64,000 bases of DNA from Oopsacas minuta (lineage: Eukaryota > Porifera > Hexactinellida > Lyssacinosida > Leucopsacidae), in NCBI GenBank assembly GCA_024704765.1, contig JAKMXF010000298.1:62001-126000 (forward strand), in the 5' to 3' direction. Positions 53,620-64,000 of this stretch are shown in pieces (positions within the stretch are counted from its first letter, which is position 1; every line of letters starts with the position of its first letter). The translations under genes and the position numbers were made by a program. A model generated the notes under the pieces. The model was not told where the DNA came from. It worked only from the letters and a program-made list of their open reading frames with translations, and ran no database searches.

Positions 53620-56600
53620 CTATTCTATAGGATGAGACTCTTCCATTACCTCATCTGTACGAGCTCTCTTACTTCTATTTCCTTCCTCGTCACTTTCATG
53701 TTCAGAATCTGTACCATCAACAATTTCATCAAACTCATTCAAAGCAGCATCAACAGCTGCAGTATTTATTCTAAAATCTCTAGCAGTACTTGTCTTAAAA
53801 CTCTCCAACAAATTACATTTACATTTCTTTGAAAGTTGTATAAGGAATCTTTCATATTGTTCTAACGCGAAAATTAAGTTCGGATAAGATCGTGCTTGTT
53901 TCATAATCTTTGTTTTTGATATAGAAGTAGGCCGCATGAATAATCCATCCTTTTCTTTACCCTTCTCTTTCTCTTTTCCCTTTCCTTTTGTAAAGTTTCC
54001 ATTTTCAGATTCTAAGCTCTGATAATGACTAATAAAAATATACATTTGTTGCTCTAAATGTGTGCCGGTATATGAGATAACTTTCTGAAACTTCTCACTC
54101 ATCTCCCCGATACAATTATGGTATAGACTTATATGATACTTAACAGCCTTTATGAAAGTGTTATATAGTTTCGTACATAATTTCGGCAAATTATCCGATA
54201 CTGTTCCTAGAGGAAATGATGTTTGTATTATGTGATGGAAGGTAGCTACTAGAGTTAATAATCTCTGTGATAGCATATCGTAAGTTGATTCATGGGTTTC
54301 GTCATTTGATGGTCGAGCTAGTTTCGTTATAAGCCAGTCCGTTTCATCTAGAACCTTCTCTAGCATGTTAAAGAATAGTGTGCTAACCGTAGGTGTAACA
54401 TTTCGCGAGGTAACAATCCTGTAATGTAATTCATCATCTACTTCAGTTTCATTATCAACATCACCGAGAATTAAATGAATATCCTCAGCTATTTTACGGA
54501 AAAAACTAACCCCAGATTTCAGTTGTAAATGAAGAGTAAATAAATTCTCCAACAGTTTGCTCGATGCTACAAGATCACTGAGTTGTTGTTGACTACAGAA
54601 CCTATGCATCCAGTCATAAACCTCAATAATCTGTGTGGATTCAATAGGTAACCAGCTGTGTAGAATCTGACAGATCTGTAGTATGAATAAAGCATCTTTA
54701 GTTGTGAATCTATCATGTTGCTGGGTAAATATTCCTAGAAGTATAGTCTGGAATCCTTGTAGATGTAAATACACTATTTTAGCTATTTCTTCAAGGTTAT
54801 TCTCATCAGCACTTTGTGGGGTGTTATCTGGCCGAATATTCACGAGGAATTTGAGTTTAGCTTGACTCATATGTTTCTGAATATAAATGAATAGTAGAGA
54901 CAATGCTTCAAACACAAACTGGTCCAAAGCTCTACCTCTATCACGTTTCCATGCTCCAGACCTAGACTGTATTATAGGTGTATAAACGTGACGTAATAAC
55001 ACACGTCCTAGTTGGTAAGCTTTCTTAAAGGTTTTCTCCTGATACAGCCAGGGAGAGTCTAGGATATACCCATTCGTTTGTAGCTCCTGTAGTCTTAATA
55101 TAACCGCATTAAAACAGTGTCTAACCAATGTAACATTCTGTCTGAGATCAGTTAACGCAAGCTCGTGATCTGGGTTGTTATCGCTTAGCAAACTAGTAAG
55201 GATATGAACTAGAGAAGTGAATGTGAATGATGTCATATCGTTATCCTTGTGCTGTGCTACCATACTCCTACGTGCTGGCAGTAGCTTCTCCTTTATGAGG
55301 GTCAGTATACGCTCACATTTAAGAAATAGTAGCAAAATCCTCTCGGATAATTGTGACGTAATTTCATCGCATAGAAAACTATACTCGATTAGTGCTTCAT
55401 AAACTCCTATCAGCGTTCTTGCAATAAAACAGTTCTTCTTACCAACAGCTACTCCAGTGAAATCTGAGTTTATATTCAACTCAAAATCATCTAAACTAGC
55501 ATCAATCATTTTCTGTGTTAAACTATCAAGACAACCCTTAACTTGATATAGAATACCCTCTGTATCTAGTGTATCAATCTCAGAGCTACTCAATCTGCTT
55601 ACAACTTTAAGATAACACAGTTGTACGCTGGTTATAAGAGAAGGTAATGATTCAGTAGGGATAAAATCTATCCCAGAGAACTGGAATAACATGTCTAATT
55701 GAAATACAGCTGGTTGTACTGCCTCTCCTACACGGTTCTCTCTGGGTATATAAGACTTGAGATGGCTTAATAGCATTTCTAAGATAGGTGTATCTAATTG
55801 AGGATTTACACATATTACGTCATAAAATCCGTTATACAGCACCTGTTTGACGTCACTAGTCTGTGAAAGTGATCTCTGTAGAATACCCAGAACCTCAAGA
55901 CAGAGGCCCTCGTTGGCCTCAGGGGTGATAGCCGGACGATCTCGGATATCCACGAGGATCTGACTGGAAGAAAATGGTTGTGAGATTGGACGCTGTGAAC
56001 ACAGAGTCAATAGACCTTCTATGTTAATTTTAAACTTTTTTAGCACTGATAGAAACCCATACACCCCAATACATCTAGCTGATCTACTCTTCATGAATAG
56101 AGCTTTACGCATTTTTAATAACAAAGCATCTCTTAAGGTTAAACTGTATTTTATAAGTGGCTGGATTGCATCAAGAAATGTATAAGCTATATTTAAGGGT
56201 AGAGCTGTTATATAATCCAGGGCCTCAGTCACACGCTGTGTACAGTCTAGCACAAGTTGTGGAGAAGAGCTTATTATAGTTTTGAGTAGATTTAAGTACG
56301 GCATTTTACCTGAATTGTAAGTTAGAGTTACAATCTGTTCTAAGGCACTGCTTAGAATGTGTTCACGAATACCCCCATGTAGTTTAAATATTTCACTAAC
56401 AATTCTCACTCCTAAATCCGCGGTTTTCGCGAGGGGATCAGTTGATAAAGTGTTCTCTCTCAATTTAGATGATGAGTTATATATCAAGCTAATACCTAAC
56501 TTCACAAACCCTTGCATTACTGTTGAATCCCAACCATTTGTCTTTTTAACAGTATCTATCAGTATGACGTCATATTTTTCACTTTCTCTAATCTCACTCA

Positions 56601-57624
56601 TAATTCTCAGCATTTTAGACTGAATCAACTTATCTTCATCTCTATAGCTCTTTAAAATCAATGAATATAATGAATCAGATATGACCAGTTGATATCTCTG
56701 TGTTCCCATCATAGCTATAAATGTTGATATTTCAATTTTACTGATAGTATGCTCCTCACTAGAAACTAGTTTAATTAGCTTCAAAATCTCCTGACAGATT
56801 ATCCTATTCTGTGACAGATAGGTTAATATTAGTCCATATGATTCATGAAGGTCACAAAGCGTAGCTATACCTACTATCTTAAGCTCCATATTGTTGTATG
56901 CTAAGTCTATTGCAGCAAGAAAACTACTAACTCTAGAGGAATTTAAGGAGGTTATTAATTCCTTAATGACAGCAGGGATATTCTGTGGCTCTTCGTTACG
57001 AGATAGTGTCGCCATACATTTGTCTATAAATACTCTGAATAGTTGCTCAGTTAGTTGGACATTCTTCAATGCTTTCGTCAGCGGTAGAACAATGGAAGGA
57101 TGCCAGGGCGAAGCGCAAATAGTGTTTACAACTTGAGTAGGAATTGCGCTTTGTTTCACCTCATCTGTTTCTGGGCTGTCTAGTAATGTTAATTCGTGTG
57201 TAGTATCAATATCCATGGTTTCTAAATCACCCATAGTTAAATCGTGGTCATTTACAATGGTAAGCAACTGTGTGAGCAATTGGAATGCATGAGGTTGTAC
57301 CATTTCCCCACGTTTAACAATAGAAACAAAGTACTCAGTTAAGTTAACGACCCCTTGAATACTGAGACCACCAATATGCTCAGCTAACACTGATAAAACA
57401 GGACTAGTTAATGATGGATCAAACTTGTTGTTATTCGTCATAACATTAATACAATCTTCAATTAGAATTACAATATTATCAAGCTCATTTCCAGTGGCAT
57501 TAGAGGAGATAGAATCTTGAGTTAAAAGACTATTCAATTCTTGTTCAATCGTCAGAGCATATCTGCTCCTATTAGCATCATAAGGATGAGGGTTTAATAG
57601 GATATGTTGTATCTGTGATGTCAT
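53620..57624 (-). CDS. FANCI: Fanconi anaemia group I protein
   Basis: A 1,334-residue protein in one uninterrupted 4-kb frame (human FANCI is 1,328 residues). The helical solenoid pattern matches FANCI from start to end; a strongly matching block is at about residues 520-640 (SARCIGVYGFLSVLKKFKIN; LCLEVLGILQRSLSQTSDVK; YNGFYDVICVN). The C-terminus is acidic then basic (SDEEGNRSKRARTDE), a possible nuclear signal. FANCI pairs with FANCD2, is phosphorylated by ATR and monoubiquitinated after interstrand crosslinks. A gene of this length without an intron is notable in a window where neighbours have introns. Confidence 0.93.
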   Translation of the reverse strand: MTSQIQHILLNPHPYDANRSRYALTIEQELNSLLTQDSISSNATGNELDNIVILIEDCINVMTNNNKFDPSLTSPVLSVLAEHIGGLSIQGVVNLTEYFVSIVKRGEMVQPHAFQLLTQLLTIVNDHDLTMGDLETMDIDTTHELTLLDSPETDEVKQSAIPTQVVNTICASPWHPSIVLPLTKALKNVQLTEQLFRVFIDKCMATLSRNEEPQNIPAVIKELITSLNSSRVSSFLAAIDLAYNNMELKIVGIATLCDLHESYGLILTYLSQNRIICQEILKLIKLVSSEEHTISKIEISTFIAMMGTQRYQLVISDSLYSLILKSYRDEDKLIQSKMLRIMSEIRESEKYDVILIDTVKKTNGWDSTVMQGFVKLGISLIYNSSSKLRENTLSTDPLAKTADLGVRIVSEIFKLHGGIREHILSSALEQIVTLTYNSGKMPYLNLLKTIISSSPQLVLDCTQRVTEALDYITALPLNIAYTFLDAIQPLIKYSLTLRDALLLKMRKALFMKSRSARCIGVYGFLSVLKKFKINIEGLLTLCSQRPISQPFSSSQILVDIRDRPAITPEANEGLCLEVLGILQRSLSQTSDVKQVLYNGFYDVICVNPQLDTPILEMLLSHLKSYIPRENRVGEAVQPAVFQLDMLFQFSGIDFIPTESLPSLITSVQLCYLKVVSRLSSSEIDTLDTEGILYQVKGCLDSLTQKMIDASLDDFELNINSDFTGVAVGKKNCFIARTLIGVYEALIEYSFLCDEITSQLSERILLLFLKCERILTLIKEKLLPARRSMVAQHKDNDMTSFTFTSLVHILTSLLSDNNPDHELALTDLRQNVTLVRHCFNAVILRLQELQTNGYILDSPWLYQEKTFKKAYQLGRVLLRHVYTPIIQSRSGAWKRDRGRALDQFVFEALSLLFIYIQKHMSQAKLKFLVNIRPDNTPQSADENNLEEIAKIVYLHLQGFQTILLGIFTQQHDRFTTKDALFILQICQILHSWLPIESTQIIEVYDWMHRFCSQQQLSDLVASSKLLENLFTLHLQLKSGVSFFRKIAEDIHLILGDVDNETEVDDELHYRIVTSRNVTPTVSTLFFNMLEKVLDETDWLITKLARPSNDETHESTYDMLSQRLLTLVATFHHIIQTSFPLGTVSDNLPKLCTKLYNTFIKAVKYHISLYHNCIGEMSEKFQKVISYTGTHLEQQMYIFISHYQSLESENGNFTKGKGKEKEKGKEKDGLFMRPTSISKTKIMKQARSYPNLIFALEQYERFLIQLSKKCKCNLLESFKTSTARDFRINTAAVDAALNEFDEIVDGTDSEHESDEEGNRSKRARTDEVMEESHPIE

Positions 57625-57793
57625 AAAAATTAACTAAAAAATATTGTAAAAGTGCACTGTTCATATCTAATATCTAATAGGCATATAGTGGACCATCTTC
57701 GCCAAAAACAGTTCGTATATTATGAAATCAATTTATCGATAAAATTTCAACATGACAATGACTTCGTAATGTTCATAGTGTAATTACAGTTAT

Positions 57794-58666
57794 CTACATA
57801 TCAGTTCTAGATCCTAGCCTATCTCTAAGCTCATTAATCTTCCTTCCTAGATTAGCATTATGAGCCTTGAGATATCGTATCATATCAGCCTGTTTGTCAA
57901 GTAACTCTTCTACATTCTCTGTATCATCGTCTCTAGAGAAACCAATCCCTGGTGGTGCTGATAAAAAGGGTACAACAGCCCCATCCTCAGTACCAATTGT
58001 GTCAGGCTTAGGTTTAGTGTAATTGAATCTGAGAGTAATCGCGAAATATATGATTAACCCAACACCACTCACAATAACCTCAATGCCAACAATAATTGTT
58101 ATAAAGTAATCGAATCTGAAAGTAGACAGCTGTATGAGATAAGTCAACTGACGCTCAATTGAAAATACCAATACAATAGCTGCTAGTCCCGTAGAGTATA
58201 CAATGAATGGGATCCTACGTATATTCCTGAGACGTAGATAAAGTCTTAAGTAACCTCTTAGACGTATTTTGTTGTGAAAATGCTGAACAATGCGATCAAT
58301 AATGAAAACAATAATCCATAAAAATACATGAAAAAGTGCGTAAAAAGAAAATTTATTCTTAAAAGCGACAGATTCGAATTCGGTGATGTCTGGTAGAAAA
58401 TAAATATCAATAAAACAAGCAAGACTGTACACAATTAAAACGAATAGCTCGAACAGAGAGAGGTAACCAGTCAGTATGTATTTGAAATGATTACGAGTAC
58501 ACATTCTAATAACTGTACTATTATTTAGTGAACTACCTCCTGATGAACCTCTAGCCCTGGGATGTATTATTGCTTCTGGTATATCATCATTTGTGGTGCG
58601 TTTGGGAGATCGTTCAGCTGTTTCTGTATAGAAAAACCCTCCACGAGTCTCGTTTAAACTAACCAT
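57794..58666 (-). CDS. TMEM192: Transmembrane protein 192 (lysosomal)
   Basis: From the ATG at 58666 (MVSLNETRGG) this is a 290-residue four-helix membrane protein; human TMEM192 is about 271. The middle has HNKIRLRGYLRLYLRLRNI and the C-terminus has DKQADMIRYLKAHNANLGR, a coiled coil, both TMEM192 signatures. TMEM192 is a lysosomal and late-endosomal homodimer. The open frame continues upstream without an in-frame stop to 58855, including another ATG at 58720 (MFVAFLFTNSR). I chose 58666 because it gives the usual cytosolic N-terminus before the first helix; the longer start would add a hydrophobic segment not seen in the family. Confidence 0.82.
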   Translation of the reverse strand: MVSLNETRGGFFYTETAERSPKRTTNDDIPEAIIHPRARGSSGGSSLNNSTVIRMCTRNHFKYILTGYLSLFELFVLIVYSLACFIDIYFLPDITEFESVAFKNKFSFYALFHVFLWIIVFIIDRIVQHFHNKIRLRGYLRLYLRLRNIRRIPFIVYSTGLAAIVLVFSIERQLTYLIQLSTFRFDYFITIIVGIEVIVSGVGLIIYFAITLRFNYTKPKPDTIGTEDGAVVPFLSAPPGIGFSRDDDTENVEELLDKQADMIRYLKAHNANLGRKINELRDRLGSRTDM

Positions 58667-58918
58667 ACAAGCTAATACTAAATTGTATCGAGAATTGGTA
58701 AATAGAAATGCTACAAACATTGTTGCCAGATCGAGGACAAAGTTCCTATATTTCGGCCTTGGAATGAACTTTTGACTTATGGCAAGAACTTGGCATGAAC
58801 CAATGAACTTTTGGAAATAACTTCGTGGATACAACAACTGGCTACAAAATTCCAATAAAAACTTATTTCAAATAAATAAACCCGATCAGCATACATATAA
58901 ATATAATCTCAATTCGTA

Positions 58919-61900
58919 TTACAATTTACTAATCGGCTTAACACGTCCATTGAATGCTATTTGTATCACTTCAGGAATGTTTGAAACGAAAACAAACTGA
59001 ATTTGTGATTGCAAAGATTTTGGTATTTCAAAAAGGCTTTTTCTATTCTTACTCGGCATCATTACCTTCTTAATACCGGCTCTATGAGCACCTAGAACTT
59101 TCTCTTTAATTCCTCCAACTGGTAGTACCATTCCTCTAAGCGTAATTTCACCTGTCATAGCTAGATCAGGTTCAACCGGTTGTTTTGACAGGAGTGACAC
59201 GATAGCTGTCAAAATCGTAACTCCAGCAGATGGACCATCCTTCCCTACAGCACCTGCTGGGAAGTGTATGTGTATATCTGTAGTACTAGGTTCCCATTCC
59301 AATCTGTAACTAGCCAAATTAGATTTAATCCAATTCAGAGCTAGCTGAGCTGACTCCTTCATAACATCCCCTAGATTACCAGTTAGTGTAAGTTTACCAC
59401 TTCCATTCATCTTAGAAACCTCCACGAACAATATTTCTCCTCCAAAGCTAGTCCAAGCAAGCCCAGTAGCTGTCCCTGGTCTAGACACCCTCTCTGCTAT
59501 ATCATGCTCAAATATAGTTGGACCAAGGATTTCCTCAATTGCAACTGAATCAAGATTAAAAGTCTCTACAGATTCATCTACTCTTGCTTCTGCTATCCTC
59601 ACAGCTACAGCTCTACACACAGTAGCTATCTGTCTTTCTAGCTCTCTAACTCCAGCTTCCCGTGTGTAATTAGCTATAGATATATTTATAATTCTAGAAC
59701 ATTCTATAAAATTCTATAAATACTCACCAATAAGAATCTGTGTGCTATTACTGGGTATATTAAGATGCTGTGTTTCTAATCCATGTTTCTTAAGCTGTTT
59801 CGGTATAAGATATCTCTGAGCTATTTCAACCTTCTCTTCCTGTGTATAACCTGGTACTTCTATCAACTCTAATCTATCTCTAAGAGCTGGTGGTATTGTA
59901 TGGGTCATATTGACAGTACAAATGAATAGAACAGTTGAAAGGTCAAAGGTGATGCCAAGGTAGTGGTCTACGAAGGAGTGGTTCTGTTCTGGGTCTAACA
60001 CCTCAAGGAGGGCTCCAGCTGGGTCTCCTTGTACCCCTCTATTTAGTTTATCCACCTATAAGCAATAGTTTAATACAACTGTTTAAAATTTAAGCCTCAG
60101 TTAGTTGGAAACTTGTTTCAGGAAATATTGTCATTATTATCTCACCATTTCTCATTATAATATAAGAAGAAATTTTTTCCATGAATTTGACATTTGTTTT
60201 ATGATAACGTCATAAAATAATGAGATAATGACATCGTGTGGAGCTGAAACAAGTTCTCATTAGCAGGTGCCTTATAGTATTCATAATATACCTCATCCAG
60301 TAGTATAACCGGGTTATTAACTCCCACAGACTTGATTCCCTGTAGAATCCTCCCAGGTAATGATCCTATATAAGTCCTTCTATGTCCTCTTATCTCAGCC
60401 TGGTCTGCTACCCCTCCTAGAGATATTCTATGGAACTTTCTACCCAGAGTATCTGCTATAGCCTTTGCTATACTTGTCTTACCAACACCAGGAGGACCTA
60501 CGAAACACAAAATAGGACCTCTGAGATCGTTCTTGAGACTCTGGACAGCTAAATACTCCAAGATCCTCTTCTTAAGCTTATCCATACCGTAGTGATCAGC
60601 ATCTAAATCTGTGTTAAAGCGAATTTTATCGAGTCAGTTATCGGAGGTAATACAGCAAATTATCATTGCAAAATCCACCATCCATGGTTAAAACGAATAT
60701 TCATATAGGGGATTGTTTTACCTAATCTAGCTTTCTTAACATCAACACTATCCTTAGTAGATTTGCTCCAAGGTAGATCTAATAAGAATTCTAGATATCT
60801 TAATGATACATGATACTCAGGGTTATGTGATTGTATCTTCTCCAACTTAAGTAATTCCATCTCAGCTGCTTCACGTGCATGTGGAGGTAGATTACCTGCT
60901 TCTAACCGATCTCTTAGCTTAGACATTACATCTCTAGGCTGTTTAGTGGGAGATGGTTGTCTAGACTAAAATATTTATAATACGAGCATACCATATTGTA
61001 TGAAATATAGTGTAAGCTCCATAAACGTGGTATCAGTCCGTATGGGACCAGGAATTCTCTCTATTCATTTTTCACTCCATTTCCCATTTTCACAGGTCCC
61101 GTTTGTGGAGTTACACTGTATTTGATATGCCAAGCTTACGAAATTATCTATATCATCAAAGTTTCCATATTTCCTCAAAACCGTGAGAGGAAAGTTATCT
61201 GTACTTCTCTTCTCATGTGGTATCAGCTGAGCTTTCTTCTGATAGATATTAATGAAAATTTGAAAGCGTTTCTCAAGTTCAATAGCTCTCAACAGATCTA
61301 GCTTATCACTGAAATCTAACTCTAAGAATGAAGCGAGGAGATCAGGGTATAATTCAGGGGGTGTAGCACGAATAGTAGTGTATAATTGACGAGAAGTTCT
61401 AGAGCTTAGTGTAGTACGGATTGATTTGATAAATTTCTGAGCTTCAGTCTGAAATTGCTTCACACTATTGGGGAGGTTATTCACATCAAGTTTAGGATCT
61501 TCATGATTATAACGCACTTTATAATACTCCCCTACATGACGTAGAGACTTCACACGAATACGTCCTAAACCTGTCATAAATATCTATAAAGTATATAAGA
61601 ATTAAGTCAGAGATTTTAGTAAAGAATAAATTTGAGGTTACTTGGAAATGAGGTTTAGGATTCGATCTAGCAAGAAGTTTGTTAATTTTGACAGAAGTAC
61701 CGATTTGGTTCTCAACTACAAGTCTCTTCTTCTTCATGTCAGATGTTTGGAACCTGTCAAACTCATCAGCTGTCAGAGGTAGAACAATCAGTATTTTATT
61801 CATCCAATTATCATCATTCCAAAACTCTTTCTCAATTAGTGTAATACTCTCGCCAGTATTCTTACCATAGTTTAGTGTTAATCTACCAAATGCTACTGGT

Positions 61901-61968
61901 AGTATAATAAACTCCTTAATAATCAGGACAGGAGCTTCCTCACCGAATTGAAACAGATTGAATGACAT
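58919..61968 (-). CDS. LONP2: Lon protease 2, peroxisomal
   Basis: Six exons join in frame: 61968-61642, 61583-61140, 60965-60722, 60608-60292, 60055-59728 and 59673-58919, giving 804 residues (human LONP2 is 852). The N-terminal LON substrate domain leads to the AAA+ module with Walker A ([11 protein letters not shown], about residue 375), LLDE (Walker B), and [20 protein letters not shown]. The protease domain has the Ser of KDGPSAGVT (about residue 702) and the Lys of [11 protein letters not shown] (about residue 743), forming the Ser-Lys dyad. The last three residues are SKL, the type 1 peroxisomal targeting signal, so the product should act in the peroxisome matrix and not in mitochondria (LONP1). 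Confidence 0.95.
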
Positions 61969-62256
61969 AAAGCTAACACAAATAACAAGAGATATAAAAA
62001 TGATATACCAAACAGTTCCTAACCTTCTTCAATAGCGGACCACCTATAGTACCAATTTTAACACATTTGTGGACTCCCTTCCTGCTGTCGTCAGTAGATC
62101 ACCAAGGATACATGGACCCCAGGTTTGGAACCGCTGTCATATAGAATCTACCTAGCAACGAATCAAGAATGCAATATAAAGTGAATAGAGTTGTATACTT
62201 CACTCTTAAAACGCTTAAATCATATAGAAATATAAAAGATACTCAATAAAGTACTA

Positions 62257-63327
62257 TTAAGTTTGTTTAGCTATCTCTCCTATAAAATAATCACATTTCT
62301 CCATTAATATCTTAATAGACTCCTTCACAATGTCAATAGCAGGTAGAACTCCAATAGATTCTACAGTGAAAATAAAATGATCACTAATTCTTGATAATTC
62401 GACCAAATCTTTGAGTTCTTTATGTCTACACACTTCTCTAGTAGCTGTATCCTTCCTGGCATCAAGTACAAAAGCTACATCGATATTATTCACGGTTTTT
62501 AGACCGATTACTCCCTCAGCGAAACAAGATTGTAGTTTCCTAGCTAATTCACCTGTGATGGGTTCCAATAGCTTTATAGAAGGTAATAGTCTATAGGTAG
62601 CAGTTGCGACAGGTGAAAACTTAGCATGATCCTTGCCTACACCCTTCACACAGTGCAATTTCATTTTAATCTCCTGTCCAGGTCTCAGTTTCATAATTAA
62701 GATATCATCTTGACAAGTCTTGACCTCTCCCAACAGCTGTGCTTGATCACCAATAGGAACCCATTTCATATGACGTGTGTATACATTAGAATTCTTATAC
62801 TTCTCCTCTGGTAATGTAGCGCCTACTGATGCAGCTTTATTGTGTGAACACTTTATACTAAGCTCAAATTCTAGAACTGAATTAGAGTCTACAATTAGTT
62901 GGTTCTTTTCGTTATAAGCGGGGAAATTGAATAGCCTATTAGATTAGAAAATTTAGTTAAAATAGCAAAATTAGAGTAGGGGGTGAATACGTCATAATTA
63001 CCTTGGATCAGCTTTAATAGGAATAAGCCCCATCCTGTGTGCTAACACATCATCTGGCATGACTGACGTATTATTCATCATATACACCTTTTCAATAGCC
63101 ATAATAGGAACTTCTGCTAGCATTATCCTACGGTAAGCATTAGCTATAGAAGCATCAACTCCAATTAAATCAAACTGAATCTCCTCGTCTGTTTTGTACT
63201 TTATATCTACACGGATATCTTTCAGGTATTGCTCAAATGTTTTACCTGTTTCAGCGTGTACATTCTTTGTATCAACTTTGGTCTCACTCAATATTATCTT
63301 TGATTTTATATCACTTAGCGACGCCAT
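62257..63327 (-). CDS. POLR1C: DNA-directed RNA polymerases I and III subunit RPAC1
   Basis: Two exons (63327-63002 and 62935-62257) join in frame to give 334 residues (human 346). The RpoA-like dimerisation domain is clear: FDLIGVDASIANAYRRIMLAEVP, IEKVYMMNNTSVMPDDVLAHR, GLIPIKADP, and the C-terminal FIFTVESIGVLPAIDIV. RPAC1 pairs with RPAC2 to form the platform of RNA polymerases I and III. I take the MASLSDIK start; a longer open frame upstream encodes repeated INQS residues from a simple repeat and is not expected to be translated. Confidence 0.95.
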
Positions 63328-63351
63328 AGCTAAATTGGAATTTAACGTAGC

Positions 63352-63381
63352 TGATTGATTGATTGATTGATTGATTGATAA
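63352..63381. repeat. GATT tetranucleotide repeat upstream of POLR1C
   Basis: About seven tandem GATT units. Lies just before the POLR1C start codon and inflates the upstream open frame with an artificial SINQS string. Microsatellite. Confidence 0.85.
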
Positions 63382-63486
63382 ATAATATACAAATTTAAAA
63401 TATTGGATAAATAATAAACAAACAAATTCCATTCAAAATCTGGGAGGTTAGGAAAACATAAATGTACCAGAATCAAGCGACTCTAG

Positions 63487-63834
63487 TCAGTATTTTAGGG
63501 ATATATATATGGCAAAGTACAACAGTAGAAAGACCACGCCCATCAAAGTGACAATTATCCCGATAACAAGGAAGATAATTGCGATAACACGAGCTATTCT
63601 GTTATACAATATAGCTTTATCGTATTCACCCTTCTGAAACTTCAGGTATGCTATAACTAGGAATATTCCAGCTAGTAGGCCAGGAAATCCAAACATAAAG
63701 TATCCAAGTATAACTAGCACAGCTGTAATCAACAGAGCTCTTTCAGTAATGGGTGCTTCCTGTGTTTGGAGAGTAGCCCCATCAGAAGTGTTGGTCCTCT
63801 GTTGCGATACTAACGCAGTTTTCTCCTCAGTCAT
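63487..63834 (-). CDS. CD225/dispanin (IFITM-like) membrane protein
   Basis: An intronless 115-residue protein. After a Thr/Gln-rich N-terminus (about residues 1-30) come two hydrophobic segments: about residues 33-63 (VLVILGYFMFGFPGLLAGIFL) and about 85-110, joined by a loop with KFQKGEYDKAILYNRIARV. The loop (hydrophobic helix, then AxxxFxxGDxxxAxxxxxxA) is the signature of CD225/dispanin proteins, the family containing IFITM and tumour-suppressor-type members. The family works in membrane bilayers, but the role of this member is unknown. Confidence 0.65.
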   Translation of the reverse strand: MTEEKTALVSQQRTNTSDGATLQTQEAPITERALLITAVLVILGYFMFGFPGLLAGIFLVIAYLKFQKGEYDKAILYNRIARVIAIIFLVIGIIVTLMGVVFLLLYFAIYISLKY

Positions 63835-64000
63835 AATATATGCTAAAATTATAATTATTAATGCATTATCATTACAAGGATTTTGACCAGTAACCGGATT
63901 TAACTACGCCTTATAATAATTGGAAAGTTTAATTAGAATCTAAAGTATGATAATGGTAATACGTATAAGGAATTGCTATACTCAAAATAGTTATTTCCCT

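Noticed and set aside
58667-58855. Longer N-terminus for TMEM192
   Set aside because: The open frame before 58720 has no ATG, and the extension to 58720 adds a hydrophobic segment unlike the family.
1-64000. tRNA, rRNA or other structured RNA genes
   Set aside because: No matching A-box/B-box pairs or rRNA-like blocks were seen by eye; a dedicated scan could still find one.

Overview
This window looks like nuclear DNA from an animal with a small, compact, AT-rich genome. Introns are short (most reconstructed GT-AG introns are about 50-75 nt), many genes have no intron, intergenic gaps are small, and genes sit inside the introns of other genes. The content is metazoan: a FoxL2-type forkhead gene, FANCI, GBF1, Spire, LONP2, EMG1, POLR1C, MED7, TMEM192, B3GALT6, LPCAT3, NDOR1, OTUD3. 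An early-branching animal, most likely a sponge, fits the gene structure and the families, but this is inference. I could not test taxonomy.

Layout. 1-9.9 kb: the 3'-truncated cytochrome b5/front-end desaturase, a USP16/45-type deubiquitinase with apparent frame breaks, PCMT1, a FAXDC2-like hydroxylase, an unknown protein, small peptides and ATP synthase gamma, almost all on the minus strand. 10-21 kb: Spire in six exons, a 1.8-kb gene-poor stretch with a 17-bp tandem repeat, then a divergent importin-beta-like karyopherin whose 2.7-kb last intron contains a whole REC8-type kleisin gene. 20.5-29.3 kb: DCAF4, an NlpC/P60-fold protein, EMG1, two tandem arylsulfatases and an RWD+PARP-fold protein. 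29.3-32.4 kb: foxL2 on the plus strand with wide non-coding flanks. 32.4-37.5 kb: OTUD3 in seven exons, holding NDOR1 (same strand) and a 59-aa membrane protein (opposite strand) in its introns. 37.7-42.9 kb: GBF1 in five exons, two of whose introns carry related inverted-repeat elements. 43-47.3 kb: a CCDC175-like coiled-coil gene with cathepsin L inside intron 1 on the opposite strand. 47.6-53.5 kb: B3GALT6, a DNTTIP1-like protein divergent from MED7, and two tandem LPCAT3-like MBOAT genes. 53.6-64 kb: intronless FANCI, TMEM192, LONP2 (ending in SKL), POLR1C and a CD225/IFITM-like protein.

No operon or single pathway unites the region. There is a loose lipid theme (desaturase, FAXDC2, two LPCAT3 copies) and a loose genome-maintenance and meiosis theme (REC8, FANCI), but neighbours are mostly unrelated housekeeping genes. 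The most unusual signals are the four nested genes, two families of MITE-like elements (one mainly in GBF1 introns), an excess of the palindrome TGACGTCA, the run of one-base frame breaks in the USP16 gene, and two poorly characterised fusion/fold proteins (NlpC/P60 and RWD-PARP). Splice sites were assigned by eye from GT/AG, reading frame and family similarity recalled from knowledge. Where I give an exon list, the exon lengths sum to a whole number of codons. Exceptions are stated.
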